Below, one piece after another: positions 45,001 to 57,380 of a DNA stretch of 64,000 nucleotides. The notes under the pieces were generated by a model, which made no database searches, was not told where the DNA came from, and saw only the letters and a list, made by a program, of their open reading frames with translations. How positions within the stretch are numbered: position 1 is the stretch's first letter; each line of letters begins with the position of its first letter. Source of the stretch: Balamuthia mandrillaris (Eukaryota; Discosea; Longamoebia; Balamuthiidae); NCBI GenBank assembly GCA_031835245.1, contig JAVKOQ010000080.1, positions 1 to 64,000 on the forward strand. Reading direction: 5' to 3'. Position numbers and translations under genes: made by a program.

Positions 45001-48000
45001 AGATGCCTCCGTCACGGAGATGGAGATACAACACGGTGCTTTGAGGAGAGTCAACGACCCGAACTGTTGTGCTTTGTTCTATTTGCGGGACTCATCCAGA
45101 TTTGTCAAGCGCTTGCCCGCTCAGGTTTGCATTTTTATAAAAATTTCTTCTTATGTAGTAATCGATTTTTGTAACTCACCACTTGGTCACCATAGTGGAA
45201 GAAAGTATTCCAAGAAGAGGACCAAGAAAAGTTGACCAAACAGCAGCAACTGAGAGAAATGGTAAAGAGCACACGGTATCCTTGCTTTGATTATAGTCCT
45301 GGATTAGACGAGTGCCAACTTGGCCAAGTCCCCAAGCTCATTGATTTGGAAGCCTTTGGAGAACGCTTCTTTGCAGACGTGTGGGCCATTATCGACCAAA
45401 AGTATCCCTACAATCCGCTCCCACCTGATCCGATGCAACTCGAAAGGTAGCACCTTTCCCCTCTCGCCCTCGCTTTGCATTTGTGCTGCTGTTTGACAAG
45501 TTCTGTTATCTGCTGCTTATCTAGAGCACTGCATGAAGAGTTCAAGGAGACACGTAATAGGAACTTTGTAGGTCGTTCAGCTGTTGTTGAAGAAATCATG
45601 GACTATATTCGTGGGGCTAACAACAAACCTCTGGTTGTCCAAGGCGAGCCTGGCAGCGGCAAAAGTGCTATCATGGGCCATATTGCTGATAAGTATGTTT
45701 ATCTTTCTCTATTTCGCTCTGAGTAGCATTCGCATAACAAAAAGCACTATCATAGATGCGCTCGTGAGATTGATATGTTTGTAATAACCCACTTTGTGGG
45801 TGGCACACCTTCTTCAACTTCCGTTCGTCAAACGCTGCTGCGCTTTTGCCACGAGATTAAAACCCACTTTGGCTTTTGGTAGGACTACATCTTCTCTCTC
45901 TCTCTCTCTCTCTCTCTTCTGCACTACCGACCAAATAATGATATTTTTCAACAACAAGGACTGAAATAAATAGCGATAGCTTTGAGGACCTCAAGCGCAG
46001 CTTTGCTGATATCCTGGAAGAAACCGCAAGGGACCGAAGAAAAGTGCTCATCGTCATGGATGCTCTTAATCAATTGGATCACTCTGATCGTTCTCATGAC
46101 ATGGACTGGTTGCCTCGTGTACTGCCTGAAGGCGTTAAAATGGTGATGTCATGTTTGCAAGGAGATTGTCTGAACGTCCTTCTTCAGAGGAACGTTCCTA
46201 TAGCACATGTTGGCGCTCTTACACCAGAAGACAGGTATTGTGCTCTCTCTCTCTCTCCCCCTCGTATCATTCTGACCTGTTGCTGCGCTTCAAGTCAAGA
46301 GATCGTCATACAAACACTGAACGAATATCAGAAAAAGTTGCAAGCAGACCAAATGGAGAGCTTGATGCGTAAAAAAGATTCCTGCAATCCCTTATACCTA
46401 GTTGTCGCTTGTGAAGAGTTGCGTGTCTTTGGCAGCTTTGAGAAAGTGAAAAGCAAGATTCAAAGTATGGCCGAGACTGTACCTGCTCTATTTGATCAAG
46501 TGCTTGTTCGCTTGGAAGAAGAACATGGAAAGGTTTGTCTGTGTAGCTTTTCTTTTTGCTCTTCAAACGTGCTAACACTGTACATCACAGACATTGGTTA
46601 GAGATGCTCTTGCTCTATTGGCAAGCTCACGACATGGGCTGTTGGAAATCGAAATGCTGGATTTATTGGGTGTAAACAGCTCCATATGGAGTAGTCTCTA
46701 TCTGAGTGAGTTTCTTCATTGCCTGCCAATGATTGCACTTTACATGTTCTCCGTTTTCTGACAATCGCATACACATTTGTTACATTGACTAGGTCTGAAG
46801 CTGTTCCTGAGGCCAATTGGAAAGTCTGGAGAAGGTGTACTTGACTTCTTCCATCGACAATTAGCCAAAGCAGGTAACGTATAACTTGATATTTTTTTAT
46901 CTGACATTGTCTTTTTTTACAAACTTACTCTCCAAATAAATATACAGTCCACAGAAATTATCTGAGTGTAGAGGAGGATGCACGGAACTATCATGAACGA
47001 CTTGCAAACTACTTCATGGCAAAGTCCACTCCTTTGGGCCAGCAAGAACCAGAATGGCAACCAGATCGGAATCCTCGTGCTATTTTGGAGTTACCCTATC
47101 ACCTCACCCTTGCCGCCAAATGGTACCATTCTTTCCATTGAGAGCTCAACAGTATTGATTCCATTCTGTTCCAATTGCTCATCCGAACTCTTCAAAGGGA
47201 TCAACTTGGAGCATCATTAGCCAATCTCAAGTTTATGGAGGCCAAGTGTTTGCTTGGTGGCAGCTATGGACTGGTGGAAGACTATTTACGAGTACAGCGA
47301 CATAAGGGAGATGGAACCTGTCCCGCTGCGTTCTTCCGCTCACGAGAGATAGAAAAATGCGGAGAGTTTGTGTTACGCAACATCCATGTGTTGTCCTCTC
47401 ATTCTAAATTAGTCTTGCAGCAACTCGTTAATTTCCACGATGAGGAGTTTTCTGCTGTTCTTTACAAGGAAGCAACGGAGATCTTACAGATGGAGAACAG
47501 GCCTTACGTACTGTGGACCAACAAGCCAAAAGAACTAGCAGATTTATCAAAGCTTTCCTTTGTAGCTCAATCTGAAGTCAACTGTGTAAGCTTCTCGCCT
47601 GACGGACAGAAACTATTAACAGCGTATAAGGTACGCCATTTCTTTCTTTCGTTTCGGTGGCTCTTGTTTTCGTTCTTCTCTCCTGCTAACGTGATGATTG
47701 AAACAGGATGGAAGTCTTCGGGTATGGAATATTCAAACAGGACAAGAGCTAAATTTTATGCGAGCTCATGAAGCCCGTGTTACGGCCTGCCAATATTCGC
47801 CTTGTGGCAAATACTTTGTGTCTTCCTCCGGCGACGGAACTGTGAAGAGTTGGGATGCACAATCCTGCCAACTACTGACCAAGATCGTACACCATGATAG
47901 CAAAGAGGTTGGTCATTTCTGCCTCTATTTCTCTGTTGTTCTCGTCTTCTAAATATTTCATTTTTGATTCTTCTTCAAACAGGTATTATGTTGCAGCTTC

Positions 48001-50671
48001 ACAAGAGATGGCAAATATTTGGCCTCCGGCGGAGAAGACGGAGAGCTCAAACTGTGGCATGCCTCTGCATTGGCAAGCGGAAGTCACCTCAGCAGCTCAT
48101 CTCCTTATAGGGTATTAAGAGGGCATACGGCGGCCGTCAGCGGCTGCAACTTTAGTCCATGTGGCAGGTTTCTTGTCACAACATCCTACGACAAGACGGC
48201 CGTTGTTTGGGACATTTCTGGTTCCACAAGCCGGCAATACTCCGTGCTTATTGGCCACACAAAGATTGTGAATGTACATAGTTTGCTTTGCTCTTTTTGT
48301 GCCTCTCTTGCTTTCATTATTTGTACTAACTACCAAACAAGGCATGTTCCTTTTCCATGGATGGAGAGCTGATAGCAACGGCTGGCCAAGATAAGACTGT
48401 CAAAATATGGGATAAGAGTGGTACTCTGCAAACCACCTTAGCCGTTCACTCTGACAACGTTTTTAGTTGCCAGTTTAGCAACAAAGATCGCATACTACTA
48501 ACGGGATCATGGGACAAGACCATTATCGCTTGGGACGTTCGCACACCGCGAAGCCCTCGCCTGCTCGCTACGATTGGTGGACACGGACACTTTGTGAACA
48601 GTGTGGCCTTTTCTTCGTCTAACGAATGGATTGCTTCCGGTTTGATTCTTATTATTGTCTCTTCTGCTATCTTTTTCTGATTGCGTTCATCTTTAATAGG
48701 ATCGGTTGATATGTCAGCCAAACTATTTGATGCGAGCAGCTTGCTTCATGCTCGCTTCTCGTCTGTAGGCACGCCAGCAACGCTCAGCAACGATGAGCAG
48801 AAAAAGAAGCACAAGAAGATGATACGAGCGCTTCACTTCTGCTCTGCAAAGGACATACTCGCAACTGGCAGCTGGGATAAGACGGTCAAGATTTGGACTA
48901 AAGACGGCAGACTACTCAGCACCATTTCAGGTCACGCTAAAAGAGTCAACGCCTGTCGATTCTCTCCTGATGGCAGCAAACTGGCCAGCGGTTCCATGGA
49001 CTCTACGTTGAAGGTGTGGGACACAGACACCGGAGATGAACTTATCACTTTGAATGGACATTCTCTGAACGTTTTTTGCTGCGCCTTTTCACATAACGGC
49101 CAATACTTGGTTTCTGGTTCTGCAGGTGTGTCCCATTCTTCTATGAATTTCTCATTGTTTTTAACCCCTACGTTAAGATAAGACTCTCCGGTTGTGGGAC
49201 GTGGAGTCTGGCGACACGTTGGGAATACTCTCTGGCCATCAAGACTGGGTTACTGCTGTGGCGTTTGCTCCATTTAGTCGTCGCATCGTCTCTGGTAGCA
49301 AGGATGGCACTCTCAGGATATGGAACAGCGTGACGGGTGAAGGCCTCGAAACCATCCAAGCTCATACCTCCACTATCTTGGATGTCAAGTTCTCTTCTGA
49401 TGGAAGATATATTGTCTCGGTTGCAGAAGATAAGACCATTCGTGTATGGGATGGCTTCACCTATGAAGAGAAGCAAACTCTTAGAGGTATGCTATTGATT
49501 CCTTTCTTCTTTTGCGTGCTCTCTTATCTTATCTGATGATGTCACGTACAGGCCATTCTCACGAGGTTACTGCCGTTGCGTTCATGCCCTCCGCTGAGGA
49601 CGGGACTTGTTCAGAGTTTATTGCATCGGCATCTTCTGATAAGTCTGTTAGATTGTGGCACATTCCAACTGGGGTATGTCTGCACTTAAAAGCAAACAGG
49701 TTTTAGGGTAAGAATGCAGCATCTAACATCATGGCATTTGTACAACTTTATTGATAGGAGGAAAGATGGTGCTTCTTTGGTTCAAGCGCCGTGATGTCAT
49801 TGGATGTGATAAATAACACAACCTTAGCAGCAGGAGACAGTCTTGGCAATATGTACATTCTTCGACTATATGGCCCGATGCTGGAAGGTAATTTAAATAA
49901 CTGTTGACGTTTATTCTTATGCACTAATTGTTTCTTTTCGCCTTATTCAGAAGTGGGAGACGGCTCAATTCATTGCCTTGATTTACGAGTGGGCCATGTG
50001 CTTCAAGTCAGAAAACATGAGAATGCAGATACTCTCTATGTATCGCAAGTTGACCTCGGTGAGAGCAAACCCAGACAGGTAGTGAGCGGTCTCGTCAAGC
50101 ACCTGTCTATCCACCAACTTCAAGGCGAGAAGGTTGTAGTACTTTGTAACGTCAAACCCAGTCGTTTGAAAGGTTCGTGCAACACTTCCTGTTGTTCTCG
50201 TTCTTCTTGTCTTCGGCTCTTCCTGTTTTGTTTGTTTGTTAGTAAGTTTGTATTTTTCTTCCAATTATCGGTTCTAACTGTTCTATTGCATGTTAGGCAT
50301 TGAATCGCAAGCGATGATAGTAGGCGTTTCAGCAAATGATCCTTCAGCTAGACCTGCCGTGGAGCTTCTTCTTCCCCCACAAGGTAAATTATCCTCTTAC
50401 CGCCATTCAGTGCTCCGTGGTTTTTTCTTTTAAACTTTATACTGATGTAATGATAGACGCACCCGTTGGCGATCGTCTTTTCTTTGGCCCTAATCCACCA
50501 CCGCAAAGGCCGCTTGAAACCATCGACTTTAAGGACGTGATGGCCGCTTTTGGAGAGGAGCTGCGAACAGACGCTCGTGGCCAAGCGCATTACCGTGACC
50601 AGCCCTTGCTCTCGTCCAGCACGGGAGCCGGCTGCTTCGCCCCCTCCATTCGTTTCGGCCACGTGGCGTGA
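42055..50671 (+). CDS. Giant STAND protein: ankyrin, DUF4062, NACHT, 14 WD40 repeats, EMAP-II-like tRNA-binding domain
   Basis: A gene of about 20 exons, roughly 2,200 residues. A charged start is followed by about ten ankyrin repeats (GWRPLHVAAWRGRCEIIQAL ... QTALHFAAAKGHLSCVETLI). A DUF4062 domain (VRLFLSSTFADMHSERDHLV, VDVDLRWGVTEEE) leads to a NACHT NTPase with P-loop VVQGEPGSGKSAIMG and Walker B KVLIVMDALNQLD. Fourteen WD40 repeats (47560-49880) make two seven-blade propellers. This order is shared with TEP1 and NWD-type STAND proteins, which act as signal-triggered assembly switches. The last exons add a complete EMAP-II/tRNA-binding OB domain. The joins 49673 to 49758 and 49887 to 49951 keep the frame, and the last domain has no ATG of its own, so it is a fusion. 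A role in sensing and signalling, possibly in defence, is inference; no effector domain of known toxicity is seen. Confidence 0.85.
49951..50671 (+). other. EMAP-II-like tRNA-binding domain at the end of the STAND protein
   Basis: Three exons (49951-50172, 50297-50383, 50457-50671) encode about 175 residues: LDLRVGHVLQVRKHENADTL, VSQVDLGESKPRQVVSGL, VVVLCNVKPSRLKGIESQAM and PVGDRLFFGPNPPP. This matches the OB fold plus EMAP-II extension of AIMP1, the end of animal tyrosyl-tRNA synthetase, and Arc1p. In these the domain binds tRNA near its elbow. The KPSRLKGIESQAM segment, which in the family contacts RNA and carries the conserved Lys/Arg and Ser, is present. It is normally attached to aminoacyl-tRNA synthetases, not to STAND proteins. 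Confidence 0.88.
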
Positions 50672-50894
50672 GGTTTTTCTCAGCAAGCAGAGGAGGACTC
50701 CACCGCGATGGCAGTTATCTCGTCGACAAAAATTCGACAAATGTCGACACAAAGAAAGCTATTGACTGAAGGAACCAACCTCATAGGCATTGTTAGGATC
50801 CTATTAGAAACAATAAAGAGTAACAGTACTTTTGTTGCGGGAGCAGGCAGAGGGGAGCGAGAAGGGAGAGCCCCCCAGAAAATAAAAACAACAA

Positions 50895-53800
50895 ATGAGT
50901 AGCGGCGGGACCCCCACCGCCGTTAGGGTCGGAACGCGAGTTACCATCGATGGGAAGCCACAGTTGGGAAGGGGCACCGTTCGTTTCGTTGGCCCTGTGC
51001 AATTCTCATCCAAGGAAAATTGGGTAGGCATCGAATTGGATGCTCCTTGTACGTTCCTCCTCTTCCTTCCCTTTTTTCCCCTCCTCTTCTTCCCTCTGGT
51101 CTCGTGAGCACTTTTCTTGTGAGACTATTCCGTTTGAAATCACTGCTACTTTGATGACGCAGTCTATCTCATTTTATTTGACTACTCATTTTGAAAACAA
51201 AAAAAAAAACAGTGGGCAAGAACAATGGGCGAGTGAAAGGAGTGACTTACTTCACTTGTGAGGCGGATCGTGGAGTGTTCGTGCCGATGGACAGGCTGAT
51301 ACCTCTCGCCGCCAGCACCGCTCGCTCAGGTGCTACTTCCACCACTTCCTCTCGTCCGACCTCCCGACCTACCTCCCGTCCTACCTCCCGTCCTACCTCT
51401 CGTCCGACCTCTAGACCCACTTCCTCTGCCCCTTCTCCTACGGCTTCTCCCCCTGGCTCCCCTCCTTCTGAAAGAAGGTCTTCTTCTATTGCTAGTTCCA
51501 CAACAGGAAGCAAACCAACAAGAAGCACCTCGACTAAGCAGCTGCCGAGCTACATGCAAGGAACTGCCGCCTCTAAGACTCGTGCACCAAGGAGCACATC
51601 TCCTTCTAGCCGAAGGGAAACCCTTGGAGGGGGCAACACTCTACGCTCTCCCCCCGATGGTCTGTTCACAAAGCCTGTTGTCTCTTCCTATCTGCTTCTA
51701 ACCTTGCTGTATATGGCGATTAAATAGATGCAAGCAGCAGGAGGGCGAGACTTTCAGTAGGTGGTGCCGCTTTGTCAAGCGAAGAAATAGAGAAAAGAGA
51801 ACTAAAGGAGAAGTTGAAGATTCAACATCTCAAAGATAAGAAAGAGGAGGAACGGTTGAAAGCTCGTAAAATGTTAGAAGCCAAAGCCCAAGCCTTGAAG
51901 GAGGCACGGACTCAAGCTACAACCGCTGGCGAATCACAAGAAGGAGAAAAGGACGAGGTCGATGTAGATGAAAGAGATGACGAAGAAGTACCAGACGATG
52001 GAAACGAAGATGAAGAACAAGAAGGAATGCCAGAAAAAGAAATCGAAGGTGATCTGGAATTGGAGGAAGAAAAAGATCAGGGAGGAGAAGATCAGGAGGT
52101 TGCAGAGGAAACCGACGAAATTGAGGAAACAGAGGAAGCACCCAATGACATAGAAGTAGAAGCAATGCCTGACGATGATGGCCTCGAAAACGCAGACGAA
52201 GAGAATGAAAAGGACGGGGAGGCTTCACCAGGTGTAGCCTCATCTCCAAGTGATGAGGAGCAGATAAAGTTGCGGCAAGCACAAAGAGAGAGGCAGAGAA
52301 GAGCGCAAGCCGAGAAGGATAGCGAAAAAAGACGGCAAACCATCACCGGCTCAGCCATTGCTGGAAGCAGGCCTCGCACAACTTCGCGTGGCAGTAGCGA
52401 CTTGGAGAAAAGACGTGTTAGCACGAGCAAACTCGAGCGCATTACCCCTTCTCCCTCATCCTCCACGTTGACTGAACAACAAAAGGAGAAGTTGAGAGAG
52501 AGGAAGTTGTTGGCGGAAAAGCAAAAGAGAGCACGAACAAGCTCTACCTCAGCGACCACATCATCGACGACAGCAGCGCCCCAACGACAACGAAGAGAAC
52601 GCTCTACCAGTGAGAAAGAAGGCCGCGATGCTTTGAAACAGAAAATCATGGAGAAGAAAGCCAAAGAGCAAGAAGCAAGCAAAGAGAAGGATCGCATTCT
52701 GCTCTCTGAGTCTACAGCTGAGAAGAAACCAGCAATGACTTCCCCTTCTCCCTCCTCTTCTGCGAACGAAGCGTCCAGTGCTGAGCTATCCTCAGCATCA
52801 CCTCCAGTACCAAAAGCTCCACTCACACGCGAGAGTTTGGCTGAAGTAGATCCCACCATCTTGCAAACCATCAAGGAATTAAGCGAGTGGAAGAAAAACG
52901 CACAAGAGACCATTAAGGATCTTCAGAAGAACCTTGGAGACAAACAAGCAGAAGTAGAAAATTTGAAAAAGGAAATGGAACAAAAGGAAAAAGAAAACGA
53001 GAAGGAACTGAAGAAGGTGGAAAAAGCTCATATAAGAGAAAAAGAAAAGCTAGAGCGCCAACTGGCGGAGGATAAGGAGGACCTGGAAGAGGAGGTGGCA
53101 ACCTTAAGCGACACTCTTGAAATGGTCACATTGGATAAAGAGCTAGCAGAGGAAAAAGCGGAACAAATGGAAAAGGAGTTGGAACAACTGAAACTGAAGC
53201 TTTCTATCGAAGGAGGAGCCGAGAATAGTGATAAACACACTCCTTCACAAAGTGAGGGGCAAGATGGTGAACAAGCTGCCTCTAGGTAAGACACTAAAGA
53301 AATCCCCAACACACAAACAACTCGAACTGAGCCTGGTACCCTATAATCATAATTTTTTTTATTTATTTTAAACACAGAGTCAACGATGAACAGTACCTTC
53401 AACTCGAACTACAAAACAAAAGGCTAACGGAAGCATTGATGAAATTGAAAGATCTGAGCGTTTACGAAAGCAAGCAAAACGAAAAGACTATCAAGGACCT
53501 CCAGAGAGAGAATGAGACCATTCCAGTTTTGGATGATAAGATAGCCAAGCTGAAAGAAGACTTGAAGGAAAAGAACGATCTTGTAGAGGAGTTAAAGGAA
53601 AAGCTTGACCTCGCCGAAGAAGCGAACGAAATGATAGAGGAACTGACTGAAAAGAATTTTGCTCTTGAAGAGGTGAGAAATCACAATGAGAGTGAGACTT
53701 TGTCTGACTTTTTTTTTTGGGTCTGCAGAATATTGCTGAATTACAGGCCACAATAGAGGACTTGGAGGCACTACAACAAGTAAGCGAGGAGCTTGAAGAA

Positions 53801-56493
53801 AATCAGGCTCAAGTAGAGAAGAAGTTGCGAAGTGTTATCCGTTTGTGCTTCCTCTCTTCATTTTGGTTTAATAACCTTCTAACGGTTAAACTATAGACAC
53901 AAAGGATGTGCAACTTCTTTCTAGCGTAGACAAGATAAAGGCTCTGCAAGCAGAAATGGAGGACAAAGACAAGACAATTCAGCAATTCCGAGAAAAGGTA
54001 AATGCCTTGCAAGAGGCTATCAAGCAATACGCACAAAGCCAAGAGGAAATGTCTAGCGAGGCCGAGCAACTATCATCCCAGTCAAAGGCTCTTTTGGATC
54101 AAAACCTCCAATTGAAGGTTTGTTTGTATGACTAATAGAAGAAGCTGGATGATGCTAACCATCAACAATTTAACAGACCAAAGCCGTAAAGGTGAAGACA
54201 ATGGAGTTGGAACAAAAGCTCAACGTTCTCGAAGTAGAACAAGCCAAGAAGCACTTGGCGTTGATGGTGTCCTTCCTACCAGAAAATATCTTTGCTCAGG
54301 ACAAGGACTCCATTCAACTGCAGCTGCTTTGCGACCGCATGTTGAGCAAAGCCACTCTGCTGGCCAATTTTTTGGAGTCAGAGTACAAGTTAGAGCAACT
54401 TTCCTTCAACCTCATTCACTCTGTGGACATTCAAAGTCTCCTCAGTTCCTCCACATTGCACCGTGTGCCTAACGAGGAGTTGCTATTGGCTTGGCATGTT
54501 CATAGGCAGGCTAGGAACTTGATGTACGATGTCGAAAACTTCATCGGTGTGTTAGCATCGCCTGAAAAGTGCAAGGTGGAGGCCTACTTGCGGGTGGGCA
54601 AGGTCTTCCGTGAGTTTATGCCCTTTGAAAGAAAGATGGATGGGCTATTGGAGATAATCAAGCAAGAGGGTAATCTCAACAGTTCCTCCCTTGACTATGA
54701 GTCCTTTGAGGTCTGCTTTCAACCTATTCGAGCTTTCTTCACCCTCTATTTATTTTAATCTTGCAATTTGTTGCAGGCTTTTCGTGAAAGATTAAGAAGA
54801 ACGACTGCAGTCTACTTCCTTCGAAATGCTTCACCTCCTGTACAAGACGAGTCATCAGAGCAACCTCATGAAGAAATCTCTGCAACCATTACTCCACATG
54901 AGAACTCATCAGCGGGAGTGGGAACAGATAGCAGAGAAGTCGAAGCATTCCTGGCCCCTCTAACGTGGAAAACTCTCAACCACAACGTGGAGGAGATTAT
55001 CTACGCATTAAACGTAATCCTTTTGGAGGACCGCAAAGTGAAGTATTGGGGCAAGGAATTAGACGGCAGCGAAAGTGAAACAGAGCCTAAGACTGTGGAA
55101 AAGACCATAGCCCTGAGTACCATGCGCGACTCGTTGGAAGTGGCCAGGAAACTCTGCCGTTTCCTCCAGCAAGAAAAGATCTCTCTGCCAGCACACTATA
55201 CCAACACTCTTCTTCGCAAACTGTTCCAATGCCAGAGCTACACTGATGATGTGCGCTCACTGCTTGGTAAGCTCGTTGCACGTCTGAAGCAACAGCAAGA
55301 AGAACGACTTGTCAACAGTGCAACTCTTCCTGATGCTACCGAGCTTCAAAAGGAAGTCGCGGATGCTTTGGCGGCTTTGCTGAAAGAACGGGTAGCCCAC
55401 CAACAAGAAGAGAGAGCGGAAGAGGGAGACAAGATAAAAGAAGTTAACTTGAACAATGAATCTCTAAACGAGACAGAGACACCCGAGCAAGAAACAGAGA
55501 ATATCAACAGTGAAGAAGGGGAGCAACAGAAAGAAGTTGGAGAAGCTTGGGAATGGGTTTCTAAGAAACTGGTAGAGGCCAATGCCTTACTAGCTGACGT
55601 GGCTGGCAAGGTTATCAACAGCCACCAGTTTAATGTGAGTGGCGGTGCTGCAAACGTTGCTCTCAACGTCAATGTGAGTGCTCTGGCTACATTGGTTGGA
55701 TCCTCTTCTTCCTCCGAGACAATAACTACCTTAACAACAGAATCTTCTCCTGTCGCAAACGCCAACGAAAGGTTGCCTGCGTGGCAGCAAAGGGCAGAGG
55801 AAATCAAGGCGCAGCTGGCAGAGGCAGCAAGCCTCAAGGAAGAACTACAGAAGACGAAAGAAAAAGTCCTGGAGGGATTACGTACTGTACGCTTACAAGA
55901 GCAAGAGATAAAGGAGCACCTCAGCAGATCCAAAGTATTTGAAATCAAGATGGAAGCCTTGCAGAAGAAGGTTCTCTTTTCTTTTCCCATGAATTTTGCT
56001 CCTCTCTTACATAAGCGCTTTAGGAAAGTGAGCTGGTCCAAGAACTTGAACTTAAGAATGCCAAATATCTTTCTTCAGAAAAGGTAACGTTTACACTACC
56101 CTCCTTTCTTTTATTTGTATGCTAATGAGAATATACGCAGATGTACGAAGAAGCCTTGGAAAGTCTTCAAGCCGATAATGAAAAGTTGGAGAATAACTGT
56201 CGTAACCTGAAAGAGGAAATCAAGAAGCTTGGTACGCTAGCTTTCCCCCTCCCTCTCCTCGCCCTCTTTTGGCTAATCACTTTCGAATCACAGAGGAGCT
56301 CAAGCAAACAATAGAGGAAAAGAAGGCGGAGATGCCAGCCTTGGAGCTGGTAAGCGAAGAGATCCGTGCCCTGAAAGGTGCTCTTCATGTCTTGCGTCGA
56401 CAGAACAGCCGCCTGCGAGCTATCGATGCACAAAAGAAGTTGCAATACATCCTTCCTTCCTCCCACCTCCCTGAAAAACTCAGAACAGGTTAA

Positions 56494-56536
<43 letters not shown>

Positions 56537-57213
56537 CAAATACTCAAACCCTTAAAAAAACAGGCGATAGTCATAAAATAACAAACAAAGTGCTGCGAGA
56601 AGTAAAACGCTGCAACCACGAAATAAGCCAAGCCGTGGAGAATCTGTTGCGCACCAAAGCCACCACCAAGGTTGTCGACCTTAATGATGCTCATCTGGCA
56701 AGGCTGCAACAATCCTCCATACAACGAGAAGGAGAAGAATCATCTGCCTCTTCCTTTTCGTTGAGAAAGAAGAGACATCCAGTTTTGCACAGGAAGAAGA
56801 AAGACAGAAACGCAGTAGCGAGCGCAGTGGACCAATGGATCATTCAGCAGACGGAGCAAACGCGGGTTTGCAACCACTATGAGACCGTGCGCCAAAAGAC
56901 GAGAGCATTGATAGCCAAGGTTCATCCGTTGGGTGCCATTGCGGCTGACTTTACCGAGTTTCCATCGGTGGATGCCACTAAGAGTGTGCAGAGCATGAGC
57001 AAGCAGCCTCTTACCTTGGTTGGCAGACTACACTTTCCTCTTCAACAAAAGGAGAGAGAACGAGGAGAGGATGGAGAAGGCAACGGCGACAGCGGGAAAG
57101 AAATGAAAGCGTTGTTGGAGGAGCTGCGGAGACCTGCTGCTGCTGCGGAGGGTAGGACTCCCGTCGTGTTCAACCCGGATGCTCTCGCCAAGTTGCACTC
57201 CTTGCTGTTGTGA
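50895..57213 (+). CDS. DCTN1: Dynactin subunit 1 (p150-Glued)
   Basis: Twelve exons (50895-51048, 51213-51659, 51728-53285, 53378-53672, 53729-53831, 53897-54117, 54177-54710, 54777-55970, 56024-56083, 56141-56231, 56294-56488, 56564-57213) encode 1833 residues, longer than the 1278 of human DCTN1. A CAP-Gly domain (GTRVTIDGKPQLGRGTVRFV, GKNNGRVKGVTYF) binds microtubule and EB ends. A basic Ser/Thr/Pro region with six PTSR units follows, then an acidic coiled coil, and a second coiled coil with RLTEALMKLKDLSVYESKQN resembling the dynein-intermediate-chain-binding region. The part AKKHLALMVSFLPENIF starts the dynactin intercoiled domain. It is the shoulder-sidearm of dynactin, which activates cytoplasmic dynein. 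The acidic coil between CAP-Gly and dynactin coiled coils is expanded. Assignment is strong because domain order and both conserved blocks agree. Confidence 0.93.
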
Positions 57214-57380
57214 TAGTGTTGTTCTTTTTATAACCCTTTTCTTCCTGTTTGTGTCTTCTTTTGCACACACAAGAAAAAAATACTTATAATGATAATAACT
57301 TTACAACAGCAATAATAACCATCACCAAATCCTCCTCCTCCTCCCCACACGCACCGCTTTAGCATTTAAACTTTAGCCAT

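Noticed and set aside
42055-50671. Possibility that the STAND gene is telomerase protein component 1 itself
   Set aside because: It shares DUF4062, NACHT and WD40 parts but has ankyrin repeats instead of the TROVE/TEP1 N-terminal region, so the TEP1 name is not justified.
50338-50752. Minus-strand frame of 134 codons over the EMAP-II-like exons
   Set aside because: It is the shadow of a well-conserved plus-strand domain with correct splice joins.
51917-52913. Long minus-strand frames opposite the dynactin coiled coil
   Set aside because: They reflect the biased codons of the Glu/Lys-rich sense strand; no motif or splice support.
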